64,000 nucleotides of DNA from Flavobacterium microcysteis (GCF_006385255.1 NZ_VFJE01000054.1:248001-312000), one strand, 5' to 3'. Positions 38,395 to 46,352 are shown, counted from the stretch's first letter. Program-made: numbers and translations. Notes: a model not told the origin generated them from the sequence alone.

Positions 38395-39468
38395 ATGGCA
38401 CACAATCTAAATTTCAACGAGAGAACAGGAAAGTACAGTTTTTTCACAGTACAGCAAAAAGCGTGGCACGGTTTGGGGCAAATCGTGGAGCAATACCCGA
38501 CAAGCGAGGAAGCTATAAAACACGCAGGTTTGGATTACGAAGTTGTAAAATCCCCACTATTTACCAAAGGTTCGGGATTTATCGAAACCGCACAGGGCAT
38601 TGAGTTAGGCAGTACCGAATTGGAAGTACCTAACTATTTCGCCAACATACGCACCGATAACAATGCAGTTTTGGGCGTAGTCGGTAAAGATTACCACATC
38701 GTACAGAACAGAGAAGCATTTAATTTCTTTGATGCTATCGTAGGCGGTGGGGACGGTATTTTATACGAAACCGCAGGAGCATTGGGCAAAGGGGAACGGA
38801 TTTTCATTACAGCTAAATTACCCGATTATATCCGTGTAGGTAATGGCGATGATGTTACGGAAAAATACATCTTCCTAACCACAAGCCACGACGGAAGCGG
38901 AAGTATTACAGCAGCATTTACGCCTATCCGTATCGTATGCCAAAATACCTTAAACGCAAGTTTGCGGAATATGACCAATGTAGTGCGTATCAAACACACT
39001 TCGGGAGCAAAACAACGTATCGAGAATGCTCACAAGATTATGGGATTAGCCAACACTTTGAGCGACCAATTACAGGGCATTTTCAACGATTGGGCAAAGG
39101 TCAGAGTATCAGACCGAGAAGTTAAAAAGTTGATACAGTTGGCACTTTGCCCGAATAAAGAAACCCTTGATTTACTCCAAAAAGGTGCGGAAGATGAAGT
39201 TTCCACCGTGTTCAAAAACACCGTAGATGACGCATTTGGCTACGCTATGATGAGCGACACACAGCAAATGGAAACTACAAAAGGTACACTGTTCGGAGCG
39301 TACAATGCCGTTACAGGCTACTTTCAGAATGTTCGCAATTACAGGGATAGCGAAGCCAAGTTACAGAGTATCGTAATGGGCGGAACAGCTCAACTGAAAT
39401 CGCAGAAAGCATTTGAATTATGTACCGCCTTTGCGTTGGACGGTGCGGAAATCTTAAACCTTAATTAA
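38395..39468 (+). CDS. DUF932 (phage/plasmid-like) protein
   Basis: A 357-residue protein starting MAHNLNFNERTGKYSFF, with AWHGLGQIVEQYPTSEEA, the start typical of DUF932/TIGR03299 proteins found on plasmids, phages and ICEs. A related family appears in anti-restriction contexts, but no biochemical role is settled. It lies between ssb and small ICE genes. Confidence 0.82.
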   Translation: MAHNLNFNERTGKYSFFTVQQKAWHGLGQIVEQYPTSEEAIKHAGLDYEVVKSPLFTKGSGFIETAQGIELGSTELEVPNYFANIRTDNNAVLGVVGKDYHIVQNREAFNFFDAIVGGGDGILYETAGALGKGERIFITAKLPDYIRVGNGDDVTEKYIFLTTSHDGSGSITAAFTPIRIVCQNTLNASLRNMTNVVRIKHTSGAKQRIENAHKIMGLANTLSDQLQGIFNDWAKVRVSDREVKKLIQLALCPNKETLDLLQKGAEDEVSTVFKNTVDDAFGYAMMSDTQQMETTKGTLFGAYNAVTGYFQNVRNYRDSEAKLQSIVMGGTAQLKSQKAFELCTAFALDGAEILNLN

Positions 39469-39520
39469 ATAACAACAGGCTACCGCCTTAATCGGTGGTA
39501 GCCTACTAAAAAATTGAATT

Positions 39521-39715
39521 ATGAAAGCGACAACCATAGAGGAAGCCAAAAATTTGGCAAGAGCCAAGAGCCTTGAAAAGAAGTACAAAGACGAAAGCGT
39601 ATTTATTATTTACTGCAATCGTACAGAGCATTTTTATATAGACACGGACGGTTTAGTACGTCTTTGGGAAAAGTCATTTGGCTACTATGTAAACGGAGTT
39701 TATACCAAAGAATAA
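39521..39715 (+). CDS. Small ICE protein of unknown function
   Basis: 64 residues, starting MKATTIEEAKNLARAKS. A helical N-terminus is followed by strands with YCNRTEHFYIDTDG. I do not recognise a family. Its spacing in the ssb-PRTRC run and reasonable start support a real gene. Confidence 0.6.
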   Translation: MKATTIEEAKNLARAKSLEKKYKDESVFIIYCNRTEHFYIDTDGLVRLWEKSFGYYVNGVYTKE

Positions 39716-39741
39716 ACGCATAACATTTAAAAGCAGTTACA

Positions 39742-40080
39742 ATGGAAACGAAAGCAATAGCAACAAAATTTGTCAGCCACGAGATACCCGAATTGGAAAC
39801 GCTGAAAACCGCAAAGGCTTATCAGTTAAGGGAAAAACTGAACAAGGGCGAGAAATTGAGCCGAGCCGATAAAAATTGGATTGCGGAAGCGGTAAACCGA
39901 AACGCCTATTTCAGAAAAGCAATTCCTCTAATGGGTTATCGGTTTGGGTTTGAGGATATTTTAAAAACCTATGTAGTGAAACAGTACGGAAGTTGGCACG
40001 AATACAACGCACCCGATAAAACGAGCCTACGGAATTTTATCTACGGCAGGATTGACAAGATAGCAGAAATCACAAATTAA
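39742..40080 (+). CDS. ICE protein of unknown function
   Basis: 112 residues, starting METKAIATKFVSHEIP, charged and mainly helical, without membrane segments. The central LSRADKNWIAEAVNRNAYF looks conserved-like but is not assigned. It lies 12 bp upstream of the next small gene, in one transcription unit. Confidence 0.62.
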   Translation: METKAIATKFVSHEIPELETLKTAKAYQLREKLNKGEKLSRADKNWIAEAVNRNAYFRKAIPLMGYRFGFEDILKTYVVKQYGSWHEYNAPDKTSLRNFIYGRIDKIAEITN

Positions 40081-40092
40081 AAACGAACAGCA

Positions 40093-40287
40093 ATGTATAT
40101 AACAGATTTAAACGGTTGCCTAATTGAAGTTACAGACCTTGACGAAGCCATAAGAATAACGGCAGATTACAAGGAGTACAGGCACAAGGACAAAAGTTTT
40201 TCCGAGTTCGATAAACGGCAAAAAGCCTATTGGACGGATATGTACGAGAAACTAAAAGCAATCAAAGAACAAGTAACAACACATTAA
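40093..40287 (+). CDS. Small ICE protein of unknown function
   Basis: 64 residues, starting MYITDLNGCLIEVTDLDEA, with a C-terminal helix (WTDMYEKLKAIKEQV). No family recognised. It precedes the PRTRC E gene by 12 bp. Confidence 0.6.
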   Translation: MYITDLNGCLIEVTDLDEAIRITADYKEYRHKDKSFSEFDKRQKAYWTDMYEKLKAIKEQVTTH

Positions 40288-40299
40288 AATTTCAGAACA

Positions 40300-40824
40300 A
40301 TGAACGCAAATTTTTTCAATCAGATAGCACAGTTGGATTTTACAGGTAATTTACAACTGACAATAACCAAAGGCACGGAAAACAACCTAATCGTAACTGT
40401 ATTGCTCAACAATGAGCAATGCGGAGATAGTGCAAAAAACCTCATTCCCCCTTTGACATTCAACGCCACACCGCAGGAGTTTGACGAGGGATTTTTTGAG
40501 CAGATAACCGCACCTATCAAAACCATATCGGGCGTAATGGTAGATATGGAAGCCTTTATGAAGCAAATGGAAATCGTCAAACTGCATTCCGAAGCGGAAA
40601 AGCAGAAAGCCGAGAAACTCAAAAAGGAAAAGGAAGCCAAAGACAAGAAGTACAAAGACGGTATGGCAGAGGCTGACGAATTAGAGAAAGAGGGCAAATT
40701 CCGTGAAGCGTGGATAAAAGTACCCGACATTTCGGAGTTTCCCGAAAAAGCGGACGAGATACGCAAACGCAAATCTTCACTATCTGCAAAGTTTGCTACA
40801 CCCGACCTTTTCGTAACAATGTGA
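40300..40824 (+). CDS. PRTRC system protein E, probably shortened by an in-frame TGA
   Basis: A 174-residue protein starting MNANFFNQIAQLDFTGNL with a helical, lysine/glutamate-rich middle (about residues 100-130). It matches PRTRC protein E, part of a gene set on plasmids and ICEs whose biochemical role is unknown. After the TGA at 40822-40824 the same frame stays open for 27 codons to a TAA at 40906-40908. That stretch is acidic and proline/threonine-containing (EEAPTQAEEV, DYPIDETDEAEQY), like a real C-terminal tail. The stop is either a recent nonsense mutation or a sequence error. Confidence 0.75.
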   Translation: MNANFFNQIAQLDFTGNLQLTITKGTENNLIVTVLLNNEQCGDSAKNLIPPLTFNATPQEFDEGFFEQITAPIKTISGVMVDMEAFMKQMEIVKLHSEAEKQKAEKLKKEKEAKDKKYKDGMAEADELEKEGKFREAWIKVPDISEFPEKADEIRKRKSSLSAKFATPDLFVTM

Positions 40825-40925
40825 GCAACAGAAGAAGCTCCGACACAAGCGGAAGAAGTTACAGCAGATTATCCCATTGACGAAACAGACGAAGCAGAAC
40901 AGTATTAACCCAAAAATCAAAAGTT

Positions 40926-41144
40926 ATGTTATTAGCAACAGTATTACCGAGAGTTTTTATCCTCAAAGATAAAGGACAGGACATCAGACTGACCGACCCC
41001 GAAGCACGGTGGAGCGTGGAAGCCGTAATGAATTATTACGCCAATATGTACCCGATACTGACGACCGCAAAGGTATCAGCACCGAAGATAAAAGACGATG
41101 TAGTCGAGTACCGTTTTGAGAGCGTAATGGGTACGAAAGGATAA
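40926..41144 (+). CDS. PRTRC system protein C
   Basis: A 72-residue protein starting MLLATVLPRVFILKDKG, with DPEARWSVEAVMNYYANMYP, which is typical of PRTRC protein C. It forms a conserved row with E, B and ThiF. Function unknown. Confidence 0.82.
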   Translation: MLLATVLPRVFILKDKGQDIRLTDPEARWSVEAVMNYYANMYPILTTAKVSAPKIKDDVVEYRFESVMGTKG

Positions 41145-41161
41145 TTTAAAACCGTAAAACG

Positions 41162-42325
41162 ATGAACTATGCAACGCAACAAAATAGCGGGAATAATCAA
41201 CATCCCCGAACAGAAACGGCAACAACAACTGCACCGACAGTTAGGCGAGTTTGCCCAATGGATAAAAAGACCAAAGGACGCAGACCAAGTGCGGAAAGAC
41301 AAACGGAAATCCGTACCGATAGCAATGCTACCAATGGTTTTTTAAAGTGTACGTTTCTGCCTAAACTGAAAACGGCACAATCCGTACAGGCTTGTCAGAA
41401 AACGGAAAGGGATTTTTATAAGTCCCTTTCCAAACTTGCCGAGCATTACAGCATTGAGCCAATGCAGACCCGACAAGAATACGCCTTTCCCTACAATATT
41501 GTATTGGCTATGTGGGATATGAATACCCAACAGAAACGGACAAATATAAATTGGGACGGCTTTAAATTGGTACAGGACAGCAGGAAAACCTATTTTGTAA
41601 CTGACGAACGGTTTAAAACCAATACAACGCTTTTCTATATTCCTATAATACCGCTTTTCAAAATGTTGCAGGACAAACAGCGAAAGCAATCGGCACAGTT
41701 ACTTTTATCGGTATGCAGTTATTTATACCATTTTGCCCGAATACCGTATTACAGGAACGAAAACACCTATCTGTATGAGTTATACGAAATGTATAAGGAT
41801 TGGGCAGAATACGGAGAAGTGGAAGAAAGCGAATGTAATAAAAAAGAGATTGAGCAATCCGAAATGATTGGCGACAAAATGGAATTAGAAATATCTGACC
41901 GCACCAATTTAGATAAGTTTGAACAGCGTTTGAGCCAATTTAATAGCCGTGATACATTCGACAAAGAATGTTGGCAGATAGCGTGTAACGTCTTTGCTCT
42001 ATACACGGAATACCCGAACGCAAGTATTTTCAGAAATGCACCAATGCCCGAACAAGACCCATACGATGACGACAGTATCGAATACGTAGGAATGGAAAGG
42101 TACATTTCATTCGTGGCAGATACCAAAGGTTGGTTATTTGAAAGCCTTGTCGAAAGTATCAATTCAGACTTTAACGAGTTGGGAGCATTGGAAGAACCGA
42201 GTATTACCAAAGTCTTTGACGGCAAGAAAATAACAGCAGGAAACCTTGATTTTGAAAACCGTTTGTTTGACCTATTGGACGACCTCAAAATATTATTACG
42301 AAACTATAAAACAGCAGAACAATGA
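41162..42325 (+). CDS. PRTRC-linked protein of unknown function; true start uncertain
   Basis: A frame of 387 residues between the PRTRC C and B genes. From about residue 60 on it looks like a well-folded protein (FLPKLKTAQSVQACQKTERD, then YAFPYNIVLAMWD), with an acidic middle. The first 60 residues are rich in T, N and R and look non-native, and the same DNA reads better in the +1 frame. The real start may be downstream, for example around 41255, or the N-terminus may be shifted by an indel. It ends with a 4-bp ATGA overlap on the next gene. Possibly the PRTRC F position. Confidence 0.6.
   Translation: MNYATQQNSGNNQHPRTETATTTAPTVRRVCPMDKKTKGRRPSAERQTEIRTDSNATNGFLKCTFLPKLKTAQSVQACQKTERDFYKSLSKLAEHYSIEPMQTRQEYAFPYNIVLAMWDMNTQQKRTNINWDGFKLVQDSRKTYFVTDERFKTNTTLFYIPIIPLFKMLQDKQRKQSAQLLLSVCSYLYHFARIPYYRNENTYLYELYEMYKDWAEYGEVEESECNKKEIEQSEMIGDKMELEISDRTNLDKFEQRLSQFNSRDTFDKECWQIACNVFALYTEYPNASIFRNAPMPEQDPYDDDSIEYVGMERYISFVADTKGWLFESLVESINSDFNELGALEEPSITKVFDGKKITAGNLDFENRLFDLLDDLKILLRNYKTAEQ
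41169..41345 (+). CDS. Small overlapping ORF with protein-like composition
   Basis: From the ATG at 41169, 58 codons in the other frame begin MQRNKIAGIINIPEQKRQQQ and end in AMLPMVF. The composition is that of a charged helical protein and looks more natural than the overlapping frame. It begins 24 bp after the PRTRC C stop. Either it is a separate short gene, or it is the original N-terminus of the following protein. Confidence 0.45.
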   Translation: MQRNKIAGIINIPEQKRQQQLHRQLGEFAQWIKRPKDADQVRKDKRKSVPIAMLPMVF

Positions 42326-43047
42326 ACAATTTAACAGACATAACCGCAAATTTCGGAACACTTTATTTTCCAAAATCTGCATTGGTTTTTTATCAAAGCA
42401 AAGGCACGGACAAAGAAAGCTATGTAGAGCATTTCGATATGGATAAGGACGGCAACCCAATCAACGCCCACCCATTGACCGTAAGAGAAGCCAATATTTT
42501 GGCGAGGTGTTTACAGACCGATGAAGAAAAGAACACGGCATTTTTAAAACCAAAGGGAATTTTGCCTACAAATGTACTGCATATCAATCCGAGCAATGAT
42601 AACGGCACAGTGCTATGGTACACCAAAGCACAGCAAAGGCAACTGTATTTTGTGGATAGTTTAGAAATTCCCAATGGAAAAGCACAAGTACCTGCAATGC
42701 TTTGGTTAGCGAGTAAAAGCAGTCTTACTGTATTTGCTTTGGCAAACAACAGGCGACCAACCGAAAAAACGCCTTTGCATTACGCCCCATTTTTCAACAT
42801 CTATGAAAAGGGCAACGTATGTATGGGAACGGTAAGTATTGACATTAAAAATTCGGCTTCGGTTGAGGAGTTTATACAGGCGTGGGAACACTATTTTTTC
42901 AATTCCTATTTCAGTCATTCATTGTGCAGTAATTTGACAAAACAGAATATTGTAAGCCTTTGGAAAGACCTTGTTAATACTAACAAACCCTTTCCGAATG
43001 AAGTATTAAAAACAAACAGTAAAACCCTTAAAAATCTATTCAGATGA
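42322..43047 (+). CDS. PRTRC system protein B
   Basis: A 241-residue protein starting MNNLTDITANFGTLYFPKSALVFYQ, with LWYTKAQQRQLYFVDSLEIP in the centre, which are family features of PRTRC B. Overlaps of 4 bp with both neighbours (ATGA) show translational coupling with the preceding gene and with the ThiF-like gene. Biochemical role unknown. Confidence 0.85.
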   Translation: MNNLTDITANFGTLYFPKSALVFYQSKGTDKESYVEHFDMDKDGNPINAHPLTVREANILARCLQTDEEKNTAFLKPKGILPTNVLHINPSNDNGTVLWYTKAQQRQLYFVDSLEIPNGKAQVPAMLWLASKSSLTVFALANNRRPTEKTPLHYAPFFNIYEKGNVCMGTVSIDIKNSASVEEFIQAWEHYFFNSYFSHSLCSNLTKQNIVSLWKDLVNTNKPFPNEVLKTNSKTLKNLFR

Positions 43048-43850
43048 ACGCAGAGAAAACAAAAGTACATTTCACAGATAACTATCTGTTAAATCCGACC
43101 AATCCGATTACGGTAAACCTAATTGGAGCAGGTGGCACAGGCTCAAAAGTTCTGACAGCCTTGTTAGAGATAAACGAAAGTTTGACGGCTTTAGAACACG
43201 CAGGACTTTCCGTAAGGTTGTGGGACGATGATATTATCACGACCGCCAATTTAGGCAGACAGCGTTTTTTTGAAAGCGAAACAGGACTGTACAAATCCGT
43301 TGCTTTAATCAACCGTGTAAACCGTTGTATCGGTACAAATTGGAAAGCGGAAACCCGAAAATTTGAAAGGAACAATTTCGGACGAATACCCGAAGAAGCA
43401 CAGGCAACCATTACCATTACTTGTGTGGATAACGTACAGGCACGTTTTGGCGTTGCTGAAATATTGAACGTATTGGGCAACCGCAGAAATTACCGAGATA
43501 CCCCAAAATATTGGTTGGACTTTGGGAACAGCCAACATACAGGACAAGTTTTACTATCGACTATCGGAGAAATTAAACAACCCGATACGCAAAAATACGA
43601 AGCGGTGGCAAGCCTGCCATTTGTTACCGAAGAATTTGGCGACTTGCTGAAGCAATCCGAAGAACAGGACGACACGCCAAGTTGTTCACTTGCCGAAGCA
43701 TTGCAAAAGCAGGATTTATTTATCAATAGTTCATTGGCTCAAATGGGTTGCTCCTTACTTTGGGATTTATTTCGCTACGGAATGACGGAATACAGGGGAT
43801 TTTTCCACAATCTGAAAGACTACCGCACCCAACCGATAAAGGTTGGGTAA
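43044..43850 (+). CDS. PRTRC system ThiF-family protein
   Basis: A 268-residue protein of the E1/ThiF superfamily. The adenylate-binding loop is LIGAGGTGSKVLTAL, and the RLWDDDIITTANLGRQRF stretch gives the acidic and arginine residues of the fold. ThiF proteins activate C-terminal carboxylates with ATP; together with PRTRC proteins this hints at a ubiquitin-like or peptide-modifying chemistry, which is inference. Last gene of the plus-strand run. Confidence 0.87.
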   Translation: MNAEKTKVHFTDNYLLNPTNPITVNLIGAGGTGSKVLTALLEINESLTALEHAGLSVRLWDDDIITTANLGRQRFFESETGLYKSVALINRVNRCIGTNWKAETRKFERNNFGRIPEEAQATITITCVDNVQARFGVAEILNVLGNRRNYRDTPKYWLDFGNSQHTGQVLLSTIGEIKQPDTQKYEAVASLPFVTEEFGDLLKQSEEQDDTPSCSLAEALQKQDLFINSSLAQMGCSLLWDLFRYGMTEYRGFFHNLKDYRTQPIKVG

Positions 43851-43851
43851 A

Positions 43852-43906
43852 GCCCGAAAAATCGGGCAAAAATGCAATTCCTCGCTTCGGTCGGAAACGC
43901 ATTTTT
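43852..43906 (+). terminator. Possible terminator after the PRTRC run
   Basis: Two stacked hairpins: GCCCGA/TCGGGC (43852-43857 with 43862-43867), then AAAAATGC/GCATTTTT (43868-43875 with 43899-43906), the second ending in T-rich sequence. Confidence 0.45.
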
Positions 43907-44065
43907 GCATTTTATAAGGTACAACCACTTTGCCAAAATGTACCGCCACACAAACCCCTTGCCCTACATTTCATCAAACAGGTTGTACTTGTTTGGACTT
44001 CTTTTCTTTCCGTTGCGACCAAAGAAAAGAAGCAAAAGAACGTCGCTTTATTAAGGACAGATATT

Positions 44066-44452
44066 TTATACTTTCTCGATAACTCTTTTAAAATCGTCTG
44101 CATCGCTACCAATAGGCAGATAGCTTTTTATTCCTATTTTCGTAAGAGCCTGTACCGTTTCATCTGTATCATCAATATCTCCGTAGCCAATTAATCTGAT
44201 GCTTGGATATTTAGCCTTTAGTTCCCGAACTTGTGCCAGCACATTCTTATCCTCAAAGTTGAGGTCAATAATAATTGCTTTGGGGAGTTCGGTCAAAGCA
44301 GATAATTGAGTTAAACCGTCCTGAATGTTCTCCGAACGGAACAGTATCTCAATTCCTGAAGCAGTAAGGTCATTGCAGATAATGTCAATTAGAGGGCTTT
44401 TATCATTGATAAATGCAATACTGTTTTTGTGGGGTTTGTTTCCTGTGTCCAT
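44066..44452 (-). CDS. Stand-alone receiver-like protein, degenerate
   Basis: A 128-residue protein with the alternating fold of a response-regulator receiver. The aspartate for phosphorylation can be placed in AIIIDLNFED. The N-terminal acidic pair is reduced to INDKSP, and the conserved lysine near the end is missing (SYLPIGSD). There is no output domain. It may act by protein contact without phosphorylation. It lies between the PRTRC run and the HTH genes, transcribed leftwards from a distant promoter with a long structured leader. Confidence 0.68.
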   Translation of the reverse strand: MDTGNKPHKNSIAFINDKSPLIDIICNDLTASGIEILFRSENIQDGLTQLSALTELPKAIIIDLNFEDKNVLAQVRELKAKYPSIRLIGYGDIDDTDETVQALTKIGIKSYLPIGSDADDFKRVIEKV

Positions 44453-44543
44453 AACTGATAATTTTTCTTTTGTTAGTGGAACCTACCCAAAAAAAGAGCG
44501 TAGGCAATCACACTTACCGATACTAAGGCACTGGTACGCCCTG

Positions 44544-44606
44544 AACCCCGAATAAGCGGACGCCCACGCCTATTGCGTGAGCGTTCTTACTTATTGCCTC
44601 GGGGTT
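44544..44606 (-). ncRNA. Large stem-loop in the leader of the receiver-like gene
   Basis: Nested pairing: AACCCCGA/TCGGGGTT (44544-44551 with 44599-44606), ATAAG/CTTAT (44552-44556 with 44590-44594), ACGC/GCGT (44560-44563 with 44581-44584) and CACGC/GCGTG (44565-44569 with 44575-44579). It lies between the predicted promoter at 44680 and the gene start at 44452. A leader regulator or small RNA is possible; strand is inferred from the promoter. Confidence 0.45.
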
Positions 44607-44679
44607 ACGAAAAATTACCAGTTTTTAGTACCGAGTTTTAAAGCAAAAACACTTTAAATAATGTCTATATTTTCAAATA

Positions 44680-44687
44680 CAAATATA
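44680..44687 (-). promoter_or_regulatory. -7 promoter box of the receiver-like gene
   Basis: Minus-strand TATATTTG fits TAnnTTTG. It would give a leader of about 220 nt. The region expected for -33 is occupied by the inverted repeat at 44696-44720. Confidence 0.4.
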
Positions 44688-44695
44688 CTAAAGTA

Positions 44696-44720
44696 GTTCC
44701 GATTGAAACATAGTCGGAAC
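44696..44720. promoter_or_regulatory. Inverted repeat GTTCCGA-N11-TCGGAAC, candidate operator
   Basis: A perfect 7-bp inverted repeat with 11-nt spacing, directly upstream of the -7 box at 44680 and just past the stop of the HTH gene. The position would let a dimeric regulator cover the -33 region. Confidence 0.45.
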
Positions 44721-44734
44721 GAAATTAATTACAA

Positions 44735-45034
44735 TCAATGCGTTTTATTCGTTATATAATTCTGTTCCAAGACTGTCAGAATATCGCTTTCTTTATAGAT
44801 TATTTTGCCTCCAATCTGAATATACGGCAGGATATTATCATCACGATATTGCTGTAAAGTCCGTTTGCTGATATGTAACAGTTTGCACACATCTTCGCCT
44901 GATAAAAAGATTTCTCCGTTCATTACAGGACGGTAGTTTTTCAGTATATCCTCAATACGGTTTCGCAACCGTGTTATCATTTCCTGATAGGCTATAATTT
45001 CTTTGGTTTCATTCGTGAGTAAATCCATTGTCAT
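44735..45034 (-). CDS. Excisionase-type helix-turn-helix protein
   Basis: A 99-residue protein whose second half is a MerR/excisionase-type winged HTH (SGEDVCKLLHISKRTLQQYRD, then ILPYIQIGGKIIYKESDI). Such proteins in CTnDOT-type elements bend DNA for excision and control transfer genes. The first half is a short helix. It overlaps the upstream HTH gene by 26 bp. Confidence 0.85.
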   Translation of the reverse strand: MTMDLLTNETKEIIAYQEMITRLRNRIEDILKNYRPVMNGEIFLSGEDVCKLLHISKRTLQQYRDDNILPYIQIGGKIIYKESDILTVLEQNYITNKTH

Positions 45035-45320
45035 TTGTATTGTATGGTTCGCCAGCTTCGAGCAAAGCCTGTACGTCCGATAGTTTATAATAATTCTTGC
45101 GGTTCATTTTGGAATATGGCAGTAAGCCTTTGTCCTTATAGGTCTGTAAAGTCCGTTTAGTAATATTCATCATCAAGCAGACTTCCTGATTGTCGAGCCA
45201 CTTTTCTTTTTTGAAAATCGGAGTGTATTTCTGTGTGGCGTTTTCGGTCAGTTCCAAAAGCTCCCTTAGCTCATTGTTCATTCCGTCCAATGCAGATTTT
45301 TCTATTGCGATTACTTCCAT
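45009..45320 (-). CDS. Excisionase-type helix-turn-helix protein
   Basis: A 103-residue paralogue of the next gene, with the same layout: helical N-terminus and a HTH from about residue 44 (LDNQEVCLMMNITKRTLQTYKD, then LLPYSKMNRKNYYKLSDV). The two probably act together in excision or regulation. A 10-bp phased TTGGC array lies 70 to 100 nt upstream. Confidence 0.85.
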   Translation of the reverse strand: MEVIAIEKSALDGMNNELRELLELTENATQKYTPIFKKEKWLDNQEVCLMMNITKRTLQTYKDKGLLPYSKMNRKNYYKLSDVQALLEAGEPYNTNDNGFTHE

Positions 45321-45382
45321 CTTTGCTCATTTTTTCTGTCAAAGTCGAAGATATTAATGCTTGTTGCAGAACTATGGAATGT

Positions 45383-45416
45383 TGCAGGGTTTGGCTTTGA
45401 AAGGCAGTGTTTGGCG
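45383..45416. repeat. 10-bp phased TTGGC array (copy 1)
   Basis: Units TTGCAG (45383), TTTGGC (45391), AAGGC (45402) and TTTGGC (45411), in register every 10 bp with GGC at 45394, 45404 and 45414. It lies in the divergent gap between the HTH genes and the GNAT gene. Confidence 0.55.
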
Positions 45417-45439
45417 TTTTATGCTTGAAATATTTGTGT

Positions 45440-45447
45440 AATTTTGT
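45440..45447 (+). promoter_or_regulatory. -7 promoter box of the GNAT gene
   Basis: TAATTTTG fits TAnnTTTG, 24 nt upstream of the ATG. The last TTGGC of the phased array lies 25 nt before it, the same distance as at the XRE promoter. Confidence 0.5.
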
Positions 45448-45471
45448 GGTTTTAGATAAGTGATTATTACA

Positions 45472-45993
45472 ATGGAAAATATATCAATACAAAAGGCAAC
45501 ATTAGAAGATATTGAACAGCTACAAAAAATAGGCAGGGAAACATTTTTTGAAACATTTTCTTCGAGCAATACAGAGGAAAATATGAAACAGTATTTGGAG
45601 GAGGGATTTTCTATTGAAAAGCTAACCGATGAGTTAAGCAATGAAAATTCAGAATTCTATTTTGCCTTATCTGAAACCAAAGTTATAGGTTATCTAAAAA
45701 TCAACTTCGGAATATCGCAAACGGAACTAAAAGACGAAAAAGCCCTTGAAATCGAAAGAATTTATGTTTTAAAGGAGTTTCACAGCAAGAAAGTCGGACA
45801 AATCTTATATGAAAAAGCGATTGAAATAGCCAATCGGAAAAATTCAGATTATGTTTGGTTAGGTGTTTGGGAAGAAAACCCGAGAGCTATCAGCTTTTAC
45901 AAAAAGAACGGTTTTGTAGAATTTGACAAACATATTTTCAGATTGGGCGACGATGAACAAACCGATATAATGATGAAGCTCAATCTGCAATAA
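45472..45993 (+). CDS. GNAT-family N-acetyltransferase (cargo)
   Basis: A 173-residue acetyltransferase. The acetyl-CoA binding region is recognised as LEIERIYVLKEFHSKKVGQILYE (given in part here as ERIYVLKEF and KKVGQILYE), followed by NPRAISFYKKNGF. It resembles spermidine/spermine or small-molecule acetyltransferases; the substrate is unknown. It lies on the opposite strand to its neighbours and is more AT-rich, as expected for cargo. The ATG at 45472 fits the -7 box. Confidence 0.83.
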   Translation: MENISIQKATLEDIEQLQKIGRETFFETFSSSNTEENMKQYLEEGFSIEKLTDELSNENSEFYFALSETKVIGYLKINFGISQTELKDEKALEIERIYVLKEFHSKKVGQILYEKAIEIANRKNSDYVWLGVWEENPRAISFYKKNGFVEFDKHIFRLGDDEQTDIMMKLNLQ

Positions 45994-46040
45994 AATTTTA
46001 TTTCGGGCTATCCGATTTATTTAGAAAAATATTGAACAGA

Positions 46041-46322
46041 TTAGCGTTGAGCAGGTTGTTCTGTCTTTACTTCTTGCTTATCCTTTTTCATTTGGCTGTA
46101 CGTCCAAATACAAACCACACCGAGAATAATAAGAGCATAGGCAAACAACTTGCCTATACGTTCCAAAAAACGTACAGATATAGCTTTAGTATATCCCGAA
46201 AACATTTCTACACCAGCAGCATTACGCCTGTAAAACCTCCTGCGGTTTATCCAATAGATAAGCACAACCGCAACAACGATAACAAAAATACCAAACACTA
46301 ATTGAGCTGTAACGGTATCCAT
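46041..46322 (-). CDS. Small membrane protein of the ICE
   Basis: A 93-residue protein with two hydrophobic segments (LVFGIFVIVVAVVLIYWI and KLFAYALIILGVVCIWTY) separated by a basic loop. No enzyme family is recognised. It lies beyond the tra terminator with its own -7 box (46345-46352), so it is expressed separately. Confidence 0.65.
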   Translation of the reverse strand: MDTVTAQLVFGIFVIVVAVVLIYWINRRRFYRRNAAGVEMFSGYTKAISVRFLERIGKLFAYALIILGVVCIWTYSQMKKDKQEVKTEQPAQR

Positions 46323-46344
46323 AGCTATATGATTTATAATACCG

Positions 46345-46352
46345 CAAATTTA
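46345..46352 (-). promoter_or_regulatory. -7 promoter box of the small membrane protein gene
   Basis: Minus-strand TAAATTTG fits TAnnTTTG, 22 nt upstream of the ATG. Confidence 0.4.

Noticed and set aside
43748..44194. 148-codon plus-strand frame after the ThiF-like gene
   Set aside because: It overlaps the end of the ThiF-like gene and the receiver-like gene on the other strand, and crosses two hairpins; the translation has no protein character.
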